Positions 26,320-34,798 of a stretch of DNA of 64,000 bases are shown piece after piece. The DNA comes from Verrucomicrobiia bacterium (GTDB taxonomy: Bacteria; Verrucomicrobiota; Verrucomicrobiia; JABWAM01), in NCBI GenBank assembly GCA_028687435.1, contig JAQUAF010000012.1:1-64000 (forward strand). The letters are read 5' to 3'. The position numbers and the translations under genes were made by a program. The first letter of the stretch is position 1; every line of letters begins with the position of its first letter. Below the pieces are notes generated by a model, which saw only the letters and a list, made by a program, of their open reading frames with translations, did not search any database and was not told where the DNA came from.

Positions 26320-27033
26320 ATGCGAGCATATCCCATGACTTTGAAAACAGGTGGAGGAAGCGCCAGGGCTTTCACAATAATCGAGCTTTTGATTGTGATC
26401 GCTCTCCTGATGATGTTGTGCGCGCTGCTCATGCCAGCCTTGCGGGAGGTCAAGGAGAAGGCCAACCAGATCAAATGCATGAGCAACCTGAAACAATGCG
26501 GGATGGCCCTCCTGCAGTACGCCGACGACAATGAAGGGCGCGCTCCCACCATCTATATTTATCCCAGTTGGGATGGAATGGACGCGAGTTGGGCAAGGTT
26601 TTTGACGGAAATTCCGCCGACCTCCGGATGGCCCAAGGGGGGCAAATATCTTCCCAATTACGAGGTGTGCCACTGCCCAAGCGAAAAACTGAGGTTGGTG
26701 AATTATCTTCCGAAAAACAATCCATATGAGATCTATGGAATGAGGTCTTCGCTTGGCGACTGTTTTAGTCTGTTCGACTTGCGGACACCGGCCTCAACCA
26801 TTGTGATTGGCGACAGCATTATTTTCACCACCAGCGGGGGCTGGAGACAATATCGCGGGAGTTCCGATGAAAAACCCGCCTCAACTTCCGTGGGAACCCT
26901 TCATCTCCGGCATGCTGGAATGGCGAATTGCTGGTTTGCGGACGGGCATGTCGAACTTTGCGATCAAACGGCTTTGAAACGTTATGGGCTTGCCGGGGGG
27001 AGATCGAAGGATTACTCCGCGGTGGATTTTTGA
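26320..27033 (+). CDS. Type II pseudopilin-like protein (G-x9-DG type)
   Basis: About 237 residues. The N-terminus has the prepilin cleavage site ARA|FTIIELLIVIALLMML with Glu at mature position 5, followed by the usual NLKQCGMALLQYADDNEGR and, near the end, LRHAGMANCWFADGHVEL, an H-x-G-x-ADGHV terminus found in planctomycete and verrucomicrobial pseudopilins. Such proteins are exported and assembled by type II/IV secretion machinery. Here it is the third gene after two polysaccharide-related genes, suggesting display or secretion of those enzymes; that link is inference. The start could be ATG 26320 or ATG 26335. Confidence 0.83.
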   Translation: MRAYPMTLKTGGGSARAFTIIELLIVIALLMMLCALLMPALREVKEKANQIKCMSNLKQCGMALLQYADDNEGRAPTIYIYPSWDGMDASWARFLTEIPPTSGWPKGGKYLPNYEVCHCPSEKLRLVNYLPKNNPYEIYGMRSSLGDCFSLFDLRTPASTIVIGDSIIFTTSGGWRQYRGSSDEKPASTSVGTLHLRHAGMANCWFADGHVELCDQTALKRYGLAGGRSKDYSAVDF

Positions 27034-27069
27034 TGCGCTAAAATTGCGCGGGTGTTGAATGGGCCTATT

Positions 27070-27293
27070 TCAAAATGTTTAGGAATTTCAATGTTGGCTG
27101 GAAAAGGCGGTGCGGGAGCCCCGCCCTCCTTTGGTTGCAAAATGAATGGAGGGCGGGGCTCCCGCACCGCCTTGCCGGTTTTCTGCGTCGAGCACTTGTC
27201 TCGCCGAAGTACCGCCACAAGCGAGACGAAGGCGGATCGAACAACGAGCGTTGAGCAGTTGCCGGGCCTTGGGTCCGGCTTAATTTAATAACA
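27070..27293 (+). repeat. Interspersed repeat, copy E (type I hairpin)
   Basis: Arms 27104-27129 and 27148-27173 pair perfectly over 26 bp with an 18-nt loop. Next come TCGAGCACTTGTCTCGCC, a GGCGGATCGAAC box and the terminal hairpin 27262-27268/27272-27278 (one G/T pair) followed by GGCTTAATTTAA. It ends just before the ribosome-binding site of the CBM9/PHP gene. Confidence 0.9.
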
Positions 27294-27309
27294 TGATAGG
27301 AAGGATTTT

Positions 27310-29409
27310 ATGTTGAGCAGGCATTTTGCGTTGAGCGGAAGCCCCACCTTGGTTGTGGGGAGGAAGAGTGGAACGAAAAATGGAAAAGCCGGGGAATGGG
27401 TGGGGGACGGACGGGTTGATGGGTTTTTCCAATTGCCGCCGGCAGGGATGGCGCACGCGCAGACCCGCCTGACCGCGTGGCGCGATGACGGGCATCTGCA
27501 TCTGAGTTTCCGCTGTCAGGAAAGCGAGATGGGGAAAATTTCCGGAAATTCCATGCTGGAAGCCAGCAACAGCGTGGAGGTGTTCATTGATCCGGCGCAT
27601 GGGCATGCCTCCTATCATCATGCGATTGTGCAACTGGACGGGAAGAGCCTTTGCGAGAGGATCGATTATTCGGCTGCCACAAGCGTCTGGACGCCGGAGT
27701 TGAAGGTCAAGGTGAAAACCATGGCGGATGGGTGGATCGCTGAAATTTCCATTCCTTTTCCGGATCTGACCGCCGCCCCGATCCGTGAGGGGGATGTTTG
27801 GGGGATCAATTTTGTCAGGACACGGCTTCTCAATCAGAGGCAGAAGCCCGAATACAGCACTTGGGCGCCCTTTTTGACCTGTTTCCGGATGCCGGAATTG
27901 TTCGGGCATCTGGCTTTTGGAAAAGCCCATTTTTCCATGGAAGGCTTTTTTATGGATAAATGCCTGGTGGGAGGCGAAGTCCGGGCGGGGATTTTGTTGG
28001 AAGCCCGGGATGACGGCAACAGGCAGACGATCGTGAAAACCTCCGTGGTATATCCCTCGGGCCGGATCAGGCGGAAAAATCAATCCGCTGGGTTTGGGAA
28101 GGGGGAAAGGAGATTGTTTGCCATGGATTTTGGAGTGGAGGAGTCCGGTAAACACCGGTTCGAGGTGGAGGTGTCCGCAAAATCCGGGAAAAGGGCGTTG
28201 TACCGGGCAAGTCATGAGTTTGACGCGCCGCCGGTTGTCGAGATGCGCATGCCGCAGTTTTTTTATTATGAGAATGAACGGCCCGGGCAGGCGGAGGTGA
28301 AACTCAATCTGGCTGGCGTCATGCGTCAGGAGGGGCGGCTGGAAATCAAGGCGCAAAAAGAGGATTCGGCGAAGGTTCTGTTTTCCGCCACCCATGATGC
28401 GCCGACGGGCGCATCGCTTGCGGTTCCGCTTGCCTTGGGGAATTTGGAGGCGGGAACCTATCGGGTGACGGCTTTGTGGCGCGCGAAAGGAGGGAAGGTT
28501 TTGGGGTGCGGCGGGACGACGTTTTACAAGCACAACAGAAGAGACGGGCGTTTTCTATTATTGCGAGGGGTGGAGGTGAGCAAGGGATTCATCAACCGGC
28601 TGGATGTGGTGATGCTGGGGGTTGAAAAGGAGAGGGGACTTCTGGAAAACGAGCGAAAGCTTTCATTTCGTGACGCGTCGGGGAGCGGGCGGCTGTTTGA
28701 TTCGGCGCTCAAAGTGGTGTGTCATCCCGACTTTTTGTGGGGCGCCACGGCGGAGGAACTGTTGAAGCTGCCCCCGTTTGACGCCTTGGAGGTTTATAAT
28801 GATCCTGCGACGACCGTGTGGACGGGCAGTTGGGATGTATTGTTGAGCCATGGCCGCCGGGTGTGGGCCATTGCCTGCGATGACACGCACAACCTGCACA
28901 GTCATGCCGGGCATGGCTGGATCATGGCGCGAGCGGAGGGGCTGGATCTGCCTCTCATTTTGAAGGCAATCGCCCAAGGGGATTTTTATGCCACCAATGG
29001 GCCGGTGATTGACGACATCCGTTGCGATTCGGAACGGAAAAAGGTTTTTCTCAAGTTGGATGGAGAAAAACCGCGCCGGATCGTATTTCGCGGAAAAGAG
29101 GGAAAAGCTCTGGCCAATATGGAAGGGTTGGATGCCTCTTATGAGATCAAGGGAAATGAGTTGTATGTGCGCGCGGAGGTGATTGATCTGGAAACCGGCA
29201 AACGGGCCTGGACCCAGCCCTTATTTGTGGAGAAGGGAAGGTTGAAGAATCCGTATTCCGGCCGCGGGCGGTGGTTCAAAGGCAATTTGCATACCCATAC
29301 CACCTGTTCAGGGGATGGCGAGTTCACTCCGCATGAGGTTGTCGAGTGGTACAAATCCCATGGATACGACTTTCTGGCCATCACCGACCACAATCATTTC
29401 ACGACTTAG
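27310..29409 (+). pseudogene. CBM9-like and PHP protein, broken, with PHP parts out of order
   Basis: A 699-residue open frame after an AGGAAGG ribosome-binding site. Residues 1-210 are a CBM9-like sugar-binding module; 250-410 are beta-rich. At about 415-435, KHNRRDGRFLLLRGVEVS and then CHPDFLWG, VYNDP, WDVLL, CDDTHN and FYATNGPVIDD are the later part of a CehA/McbA PHP domain. The opening PHP motifs (KGNLHTHTTCSG, YDFLAITDHN) appear only at residues 657-695, after which the frame stops. Either a second PHP domain is cut short, or parts were rearranged. The first PHP half lacks its metal-binding HxH, so activity is doubtful. A 279-bp inverted-repeat element follows the stop codon directly. 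Confidence 0.7.
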
Positions 29410-29688
29410 TACCCTGTTTCATAAATACGATAACGTATGGCTGAGAGGATGTTGGCGATTGGGCAAGGCAGGCGTGGAGTGGCAATCCCCGCAGCGGGCT
29501 TGCCCTCCCACGCCTAACGCTGGCCATCGCCAAAAGCCTCCAGCCCGCTGCGGGTGGGGCGGCACAAGCTCCACGCTTTGTTGCGGCTGGGAGCCAAGCC
29601 CCCTGAAGGGGATTGGCATCCCAGCCGCGCCGCGCGCAGACTCTTGTGGCGCTCCCACCATACATTATCGTATTTATGAAACAGGGTA
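29410..29688. mobile_element. MITE-like element with 31-bp terminal inverted repeats
   Basis: The ends, 29410-29440 and 29658-29688, are inverted copies matching at 30 of 31 positions; each begins TACCCTGTTTCATAAATACG inward. The element is flanked by a 5-bp direct repeat CTTAG (29405-29409 and 29689-29693), the expected target duplication. The 217-bp interior has no convincing protein. It is probably a non-autonomous relative of a transposon whose transposase lies elsewhere. The target duplication contains the TAG stop of the CBM9/PHP frame, so that frame already ended here before insertion. Confidence 0.9.
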
Positions 29689-29719
29689 CTTAGGGCTTGC
29701 GCAAAAATAAATTCACATT

Positions 29720-29944
29720 TTGCTGGGAGAACCATACCCTTTTGGCAAGGCGCAAGCGGAAGTCGAGGGACGAGCATATCCTTCATGGACCTATATCCGA
29801 TCAATCCGCCTTTGGCGGACCAAAAGGGTATGGAACCCCAGCCCATACCCCATTATCCTCACATCAACCGAACGACAAGAACTGGAGCGCAGGGCGGCAA
29901 AATTACGTTGCCATATTTTAAGGCGCCGTGGAAAAGAGGGTTGA
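29720..29944 (+). pseudogene. IS630-family transposase N-terminal remnant
   Basis: The peptide PIILTSTERQELERRAA (from about 29846) matches the opening of IS630-type transposases. The neighbouring frame continues with GGKITLPYFKA, matching the next conserved piece (xLTLPYxxxxRAK). Read together they need a frameshift near 29898, and homology ends by about 29920. The upstream 29694-29780 segment, starting GGGCTTGCGCAAAAATAA, may be the left end of the same element. The catalytic DDE domain is missing, so it is dead. Confidence 0.65.
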
Positions 29945-29977
29945 TGGAAGACAAAGAAGAGGCTATAAAGTCTGCGC

Positions 29978-31213
29978 GTGGCACCTGAGGCGACACATCC
30001 AATCCTTTCCCGGTTGAAGGCTGATTCACTGTTTGCGGGAGTTGATGGCAAGCTGCTTGCGCGTTTGCTGGGCACGATTGAGGAAGTGGATCTGGCATTC
30101 GGGGCGGTCCTCTACAAACAGGGTGATCCGGCTGCATGTCTATATCTGGTGGTGGATGGAACGGTGAGGCTGGTTGCTCCTTCGGGACGTGAAATCGAAC
30201 TCCGTGAACGGCGTTTTGGCGAAGAAGCTGCGGTTATGGGAGGTTATGTCTTCACGGCCAAAGCGCTGACAGATGGGCATGCCTTGCGGATTTCCAGGGA
30301 GGGGCTGGCGGAACTGGTCCGTGCCCGGTCTTCATTTGCTTCCGAAGCCATGCGGTCGCTCCTGTCACAAATTGGGGGCGAGACGATTGAGTTGCCCGCC
30401 CGGTCCAAGGCGGCAAAATTTTCCGATGTTGCCATGTCTGAAATCATCGGCTGGATTTTGGTCATCGTGGCGCCCCCTGCGCTTTATCTTTTTTGCGACA
30501 ATACGGGATTTAGCACCCAGGCCGCCTTGTTTGTCGCAATCCTGGCGGCAACGATTTTGTTGTGGGTTTTTTCACTGATTGATGAGTTTATTCCTCCCAT
30601 CGTTGCTGTGGTGGCCACGCTTTTTATCGGATTGGCGCCTCCTTCCGTCGCCCTGGCCGGTTTTGCCTCGTCCGGCATGATGACCTTGGTTGGGGTTTTT
30701 GCGCTTTCGGCGGTTATCGGATCGTCAGGACTCAGCTACCGTTTCATGCTGTGGTTGTTATGCAAACTGCCGGACCGTCCGGTCTTTCAACAGACGGCGT
30801 TGTTGATCAGCGGTTACCTGCTCTCGCCGATCACCCCGTCCGGCAACAGCCGCATGTCGCTTCTGCTTCCCCTGTACCGGGATATGGTCGAAGGATTGCG
30901 ATTGCCAGCGGGAGGGAAGGGGGCAACCGCGCTGATGGCGGCAACCTTCTCGGGCGCCATGCTCTTGTCGCCGATGCTTTCCACCAGCAAATCGGCCAAT
31001 ATCACGGCGGTCAATTTCCTTCCCCAACAAATCCAGGAACAGTTCCTTGGTTTATACTGGCTGGTGGCAACCCTGGTGGCGTCGGTGGGATTGACGCTTT
31101 TTCACCTGGGGGCTGTTCGCTGGCTTTTTGCGTCGGAAAATCCGGCGCCTCTTCCCAGGGCGCCGGGCCGTTTTATGATGTGCCGGGCTTCATGCGTTAC
31201 AATCATCTCATGA
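29978..31213 (+). pseudogene. cNMP-binding domain fused to SLC13-type permease, shortened
   Basis: 411 codons from GTG 29978. Residues 15-125 are a cyclic-nucleotide-binding/CAP-like domain (YKQGDPAACLYLVVDGTVRL, GEEAAVMGG). Residues 150-395 hold about seven hydrophobic segments of a divalent anion/SLC13-like permease, with SPITPSGNSRMS and STSKSANITAVNF in the positions of the S-N-T motifs. SLC13 permeases normally have about eleven spans; here the second half is reduced, and the last 16 residues (PGRFMMCRASCVTIIS) look like an unrelated tail. Truncation by rearrangement is likely, given the mobile remnants upstream. Confidence 0.65.
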
Positions 31214-31650
31214 ATCTTGCAAAGGTTGCAATGGCCTTTGCCTCGATTCCCTATTGGAAATGGCTGGGGCTCGCATGACCAGATCAAGTTTGAGAAGATT
31301 GCTGGTGGGAATTTTCCTGGCGGCGTTTGCACGTCCTATTTTGACGACGGGGGCGGTCTTTCCATCACTCCGGCGCCGGTCGATTTCGGACAGCAAGCCA
31401 TGCGGATGGCGTTGACATGGGTTGACGCCCCGAAAGGAGCCGCGCCGCCATCGGTGGGTCATTCACCCCATTTCCGCGTTGGTTTGCGAGTTTCGCTGCT
31501 CGCTGCCCGCGGCATCAAAATGCCCGCAATTTACATCGAGGCGGCGCGAATCGGGAATTCCTATGCGCCGTAATCCGGCGAGAGACGAATGCGGAACGGC
31601 TCCGGGCCGCCTATTCCACCCGGCAGGTGGATTTTTCAAACATCATTTCT
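31214..31650. other. Degenerate region, no supported gene
   Basis: Short frames exist on the plus strand, one starting at 31276 with a signal-like MTRSSLRRLLVGIFLAAFA and a frame from about 31290 to 31571, but none shows recognisable motifs or a complete structure. It may be the decayed 3' part of the permease gene or of an inserted element. Nothing further can be supported. Confidence 0.4.
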
Positions 31651-32415
31651 CTACGCCGCGAGCAGGCGCAGGCCGACGACGAGGGTGGAGACGAGGGCGA
31701 TGGACTCGAAGAGTTTCTGGTTGATGTGCTGGATGACGCTGCGGCCCCAGAGGGCGCCTGCGACCACGGCGGGGGCGAGGATGAGGTTGAGGCTGAAGGA
31801 GGAGGGATTGATCAGGCCCAGGTGACAGCTGAAGGGGACTTTGAAGACATTGAGGATCATGAAGTACCATGCGCCGGTGCCGAGGAATTCCATTTTGGGC
31901 AATCCCATGGCCAGGAGGTAGAGGATCATGATGGGGCCGGCGGCGTTGGCCACCATGGTGGTGAAGCCGGCCAGCAAACCCATGGTGGCGGAAAACCAGA
32001 GGCCATGGGGGATGTGTTCGTCGGCGTGTTCGGGATCGCGGCTGAGCATCCGCCGCCGCCACCAGTGGACGGCCACCATGACCAGCAGGATCGCGCCGAT
32101 GAGGCGCTGCACCTGCTGGTCGTTGATGTGGTCCATGGTAAAGTAGCCGATGATGATGCCGGTGACGGCCCATGGGAAAAGGCGCCAGAGATGTCCCCAC
32201 ACCGCGTGGCGATGGTACGACTTGACCGCCACGACATCGCCGCAGATCAGGAGGGGCAGGATGATGCCGGTCGATTCGCGCGCGGGCAGGATGAGGGCGA
32301 AGACGGCGATGACGAACGAGCCGACCCCGGCGATGCCGGTTTTCGACACGCCCAGCACAAAAGCGCCGGCCAACGCGATGGCCCACTGACAGATGGAAAG
32401 GTGATACGGGTTCAC
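31651..32415 (-). CDS. TauE/SafE-family permease
   Basis: A 254-residue integral membrane protein with about eight hydrophobic segments. The N-terminal half has GVSKTGIAGVGSF, a TauE/SafE hallmark, and ILPLLICGDVVAV; the second half repeats the theme with GLLAGFTTMVANAAGPIM. The family exports sulfite, sulfoacetate or other small organosulfur anions, or remains uncharacterised. Its first codons overlap the end of the glycosyltransferase gene by 4 nt (ATGA), so it is the last gene of the exopolysaccharide operon, though a functional link is unclear. Confidence 0.85.
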   Translation of the reverse strand: MNPYHLSICQWAIALAGAFVLGVSKTGIAGVGSFVIAVFALILPARESTGIILPLLICGDVVAVKSYHRHAVWGHLWRLFPWAVTGIIIGYFTMDHINDQQVQRLIGAILLVMVAVHWWRRRMLSRDPEHADEHIPHGLWFSATMGLLAGFTTMVANAAGPIMILYLLAMGLPKMEFLGTGAWYFMILNVFKVPFSCHLGLINPSSFSLNLILAPAVVAGALWGRSVIQHINQKLFESIALVSTLVVGLRLLAA

Positions 32416-33596
32416 AGTTTTTTCCCGTGCAGGAATTCCAGCAGCAGGGGTTTGACGGCCTCAAGACTGAGGTGTTTTTCCGCATGTTCACGGGCCTGGC
32501 GCGCCAGATTGTTTTGCAACGTTTGATCCCCTGTGAGGCGGAGGATGGCATCGGTCATTTCATCGGGAGTAAAACCGTTGAGCAGAAAGCCGTTTTGATT
32601 GGTGACAACAAAATCCTCCGGTCCGCCGCAGGGGGTGGTGATGACCGGGGCGCCGCAAGCCATGGCCTCGGCGCCGGTGATGCCGAACCCCTCCTGGAAC
32701 GAGGGGATGATGAGGGCAGCGGCGTTTTGCAGTTCACGGATTTTTTCCTCCTCGGAAATGCCTTGCAACCAGCGGATGCGTCCGGCGTGGGAATGGCTTT
32801 GCAGCAGGCGGCGGGTTGATTCGTCGCCGGAACCGATCATGACAAGGGCCAGTTGCGGACGTTGTCCGGCGCAACGGCTGAATGCTTCCAGCAAGAGGGA
32901 GATGTTTTTGCGGGGGTCTGAGAGGCGTCCGATGAAAACCAGTTGTTGCCGGGAAGCGTTGGGGGGGGGATGGAACAGCCGGCAATCCACCGGGATGGGG
33001 GTGACCATGAGTTTGGGCACCCATGCGGGATTGCGCGAGAGGATGGCTTTGCGGGTGTAGTGGGTGTCGGCGGCGATCTGCCGGGCCTGGGAGAAAATGT
33101 GGAATTCCAGACGTTCGCATTCCGTCCGGCTGATGGAGTCCACGATTTTGCGGAGGTTCCAAGGTTGTTGTTTGAAACGGTCGCAGCAATCCTCCCAAAA
33201 AGTGGAGCCTGGCCAGACGCTGAAGGGGAGTTTCAGATCAAGGAATGGGCGGGCGGCGCTGTTGTTGCCGCTGACCGCAAAGCATGCGGTTGAGGAATCC
33301 AGCAGCCGTTTGAGCGAAGGGATGTGAAAACGGTGGGCGTTGAATTCGAATTCCGGAAGGATGGCGCCCATTTCGTGGCATGGATAGCCGGCAAAGACCG
33401 ATTCCCGCGCATGCGGGGGGATTTGCAGCCGCAAGGTTCGCTTGACGGTGCGATGCAGCGGGAGGGAGGGGGTGAGGAAGAAGGGGGAAAATCCCTCATC
33501 TTTGGCGATTTGGGCGAAAACGAGCGCCTTGGTGACCGCTCCGCCGAAGCGGTAGTATTGCAGGTCAAGGGTGGAAATGCAGAGGGGTTTGCTCAT
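32412..33596 (-). CDS. Family 4 glycosyltransferase
   Basis: A 394-residue retaining GT-B glycosyltransferase. The C-terminal domain shows VFIGRLSDPRKNISLLLEAF, VMIGSGDE and the E-x7-E motif in SFQEGFGITGAEAMACGAPV, followed by TTPCGGPEDFV; the N-terminal domain is less conserved. It should transfer a nucleotide sugar onto a growing glycan in the cytoplasm. It is third in a minus-strand run behind the tri-modular synthase and a GH26 protein, overlapping the permease gene by 4 nt. Donor and acceptor are unknown. Confidence 0.88.
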   Translation of the reverse strand: MSKPLCISTLDLQYYRFGGAVTKALVFAQIAKDEGFSPFFLTPSLPLHRTVKRTLRLQIPPHARESVFAGYPCHEMGAILPEFEFNAHRFHIPSLKRLLDSSTACFAVSGNNSAARPFLDLKLPFSVWPGSTFWEDCCDRFKQQPWNLRKIVDSISRTECERLEFHIFSQARQIAADTHYTRKAILSRNPAWVPKLMVTPIPVDCRLFHPPPNASRQQLVFIGRLSDPRKNISLLLEAFSRCAGQRPQLALVMIGSGDESTRRLLQSHSHAGRIRWLQGISEEEKIRELQNAAALIIPSFQEGFGITGAEAMACGAPVITTPCGGPEDFVVTNQNGFLLNGFTPDEMTDAILRLTGDQTLQNNLARQAREHAEKHLSLEAVKPLLLEFLHGKKL

Positions 33597-33679
33597 GGGC
33601 AGGTTGATAGACTGAAGGCTGCAGGGTGAAGGGCAAGAGAAAAATCAAAAGGAGGCAAGAAAAGTCGGAAAAGGCGTGT

Positions 33680-34798
33680 TTATTTTCGGTGGGAGGGTTT
33701 TTCAAAGATGGGGCGGCTGATCCAAAAGGGATCCTGAATGCCGATCCGGTAGGCATTCAGGGCGCGGGGGGAGGAGTTGATGCGGAGGTTGGACCAGAGA
33801 TGGTTGGGTTCCTGCCAGCGTTCGTGCCAGTAGATGGCTGCTTTGAGACGGGGGTAGCGGGTTTTGAGATGTTCAAAGGCGGTGGTGAAGAAATCCGCCT
33901 TGTTGCCTTGCTGGGGGAATTCGCCCACGCCCCATTCGGCCAGCATGATGGGTTTGTTGGGGGTGACGGCGACCAGTTCCTCATAGGGTTTGTCCAGAAC
34001 CTTGTACAGATGTTGCCAGGAGGAGCGGCAGGACATCATTCCGTAGGCGCTCAGGCCGATCCAGTCCACGTAGTCGTCGCCCGGATAATAGGCGGCCATG
34101 GTGTTCCACTTGGCTTGGGGGAAGGAGAAATTGTTGGTGTGAAAGACCCATTGGATGTTGGTGATTTTTTCCCGCCGGGCAATATCAACGATTCGTTTCC
34201 AGGCGGCGATGAATTGTGAAATGCTGTCGGTTAAAGGTTTGCTGCCAGAGTTGAATTTTTCGCGGGGATCCTGCAGGGAGGGGCTCCAGGGGAACCAGTC
34301 GCCGTTCATCTCCAGTCCCCAATCCACCAGCAACGGAGTTTTGGTTTTGCGGGCGTTATTCAACCATTCGACAATGTAGCCGTCGAATTCGCCGGCGGCA
34401 ATCCGGGCCGGGGAATATTCGGGCTGGGGTTCGGTTTCCTCATAGGGAACGCCCCAAGGCGACCAGAAGATCAGGGGGATGGCGCCGTATTCGGCGATGG
34501 CCTTGATTTGGGCCGCCGGGAATTCGTCCTGTCCCCAGAAGCTGGAAAAGGCGACGATGGCTTGCGGTTTGCCGGAAAGCCGTTCAAAGGCCAGCAACTT
34601 TTTAAGGGTGATGTCGTCCTCGGTTTCACCGCCTTCAATGTAAGCCCCAAGATAGGCGCCTTTTTCCGGCACTTGGAGGTTTTGGGCGGCCAGGGGCGCC
34701 ATCAGCCAGAAGAGAAAAATGAAAAGGAAAGGGAAAACGGAGGATGTTTCCATGGAGGCTGGCCGGGGAAAAACCTGCTTGCCGATCGGGGCTTTCAT
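33680..34798 (-). CDS. Exported glycoside hydrolase family 26-like protein
   Basis: About 372 residues. A hydrophobic signal segment (VFPFLFIFLFWLMAPLAA) follows a short basic leader. A TIM barrel contains the acid/base region GLEMNGDWFPWS (the family's HEMNG with Leu for His), DYVDWIGLSAYG, and the nucleophile strand KPIMLAEWGVGEF. GH26 enzymes cleave mannans or mixed glucans; within an exopolysaccharide operon such hydrolases often trim or release the polymer. The first codon overlaps the synthase stop (ATGA). A Met at 34753 is an alternative start. Confidence 0.78.
   Translation of the reverse strand: MKAPIGKQVFPRPASMETSSVFPFLFIFLFWLMAPLAAQNLQVPEKGAYLGAYIEGGETEDDITLKKLLAFERLSGKPQAIVAFSSFWGQDEFPAAQIKAIAEYGAIPLIFWSPWGVPYEETEPQPEYSPARIAAGEFDGYIVEWLNNARKTKTPLLVDWGLEMNGDWFPWSPSLQDPREKFNSGSKPLTDSISQFIAAWKRIVDIARREKITNIQWVFHTNNFSFPQAKWNTMAAYYPGDDYVDWIGLSAYGMMSCRSSWQHLYKVLDKPYEELVAVTPNKPIMLAEWGVGEFPQQGNKADFFTTAFEHLKTRYPRLKAAIYWHERWQEPNHLWSNLRINSSPRALNAYRIGIQDPFWISRPIFEKPSHRK

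Noticed and set aside
27104..27173. CRISPR-like palindromic repeat
   Set aside because: Copies are kilobases apart with no regular spacers and no cas genes.
31217..31573. Possible 118-codon gene
   Set aside because: No start signal, no recognisable motif, and composition like a shadow frame; it lies next to a truncated gene.
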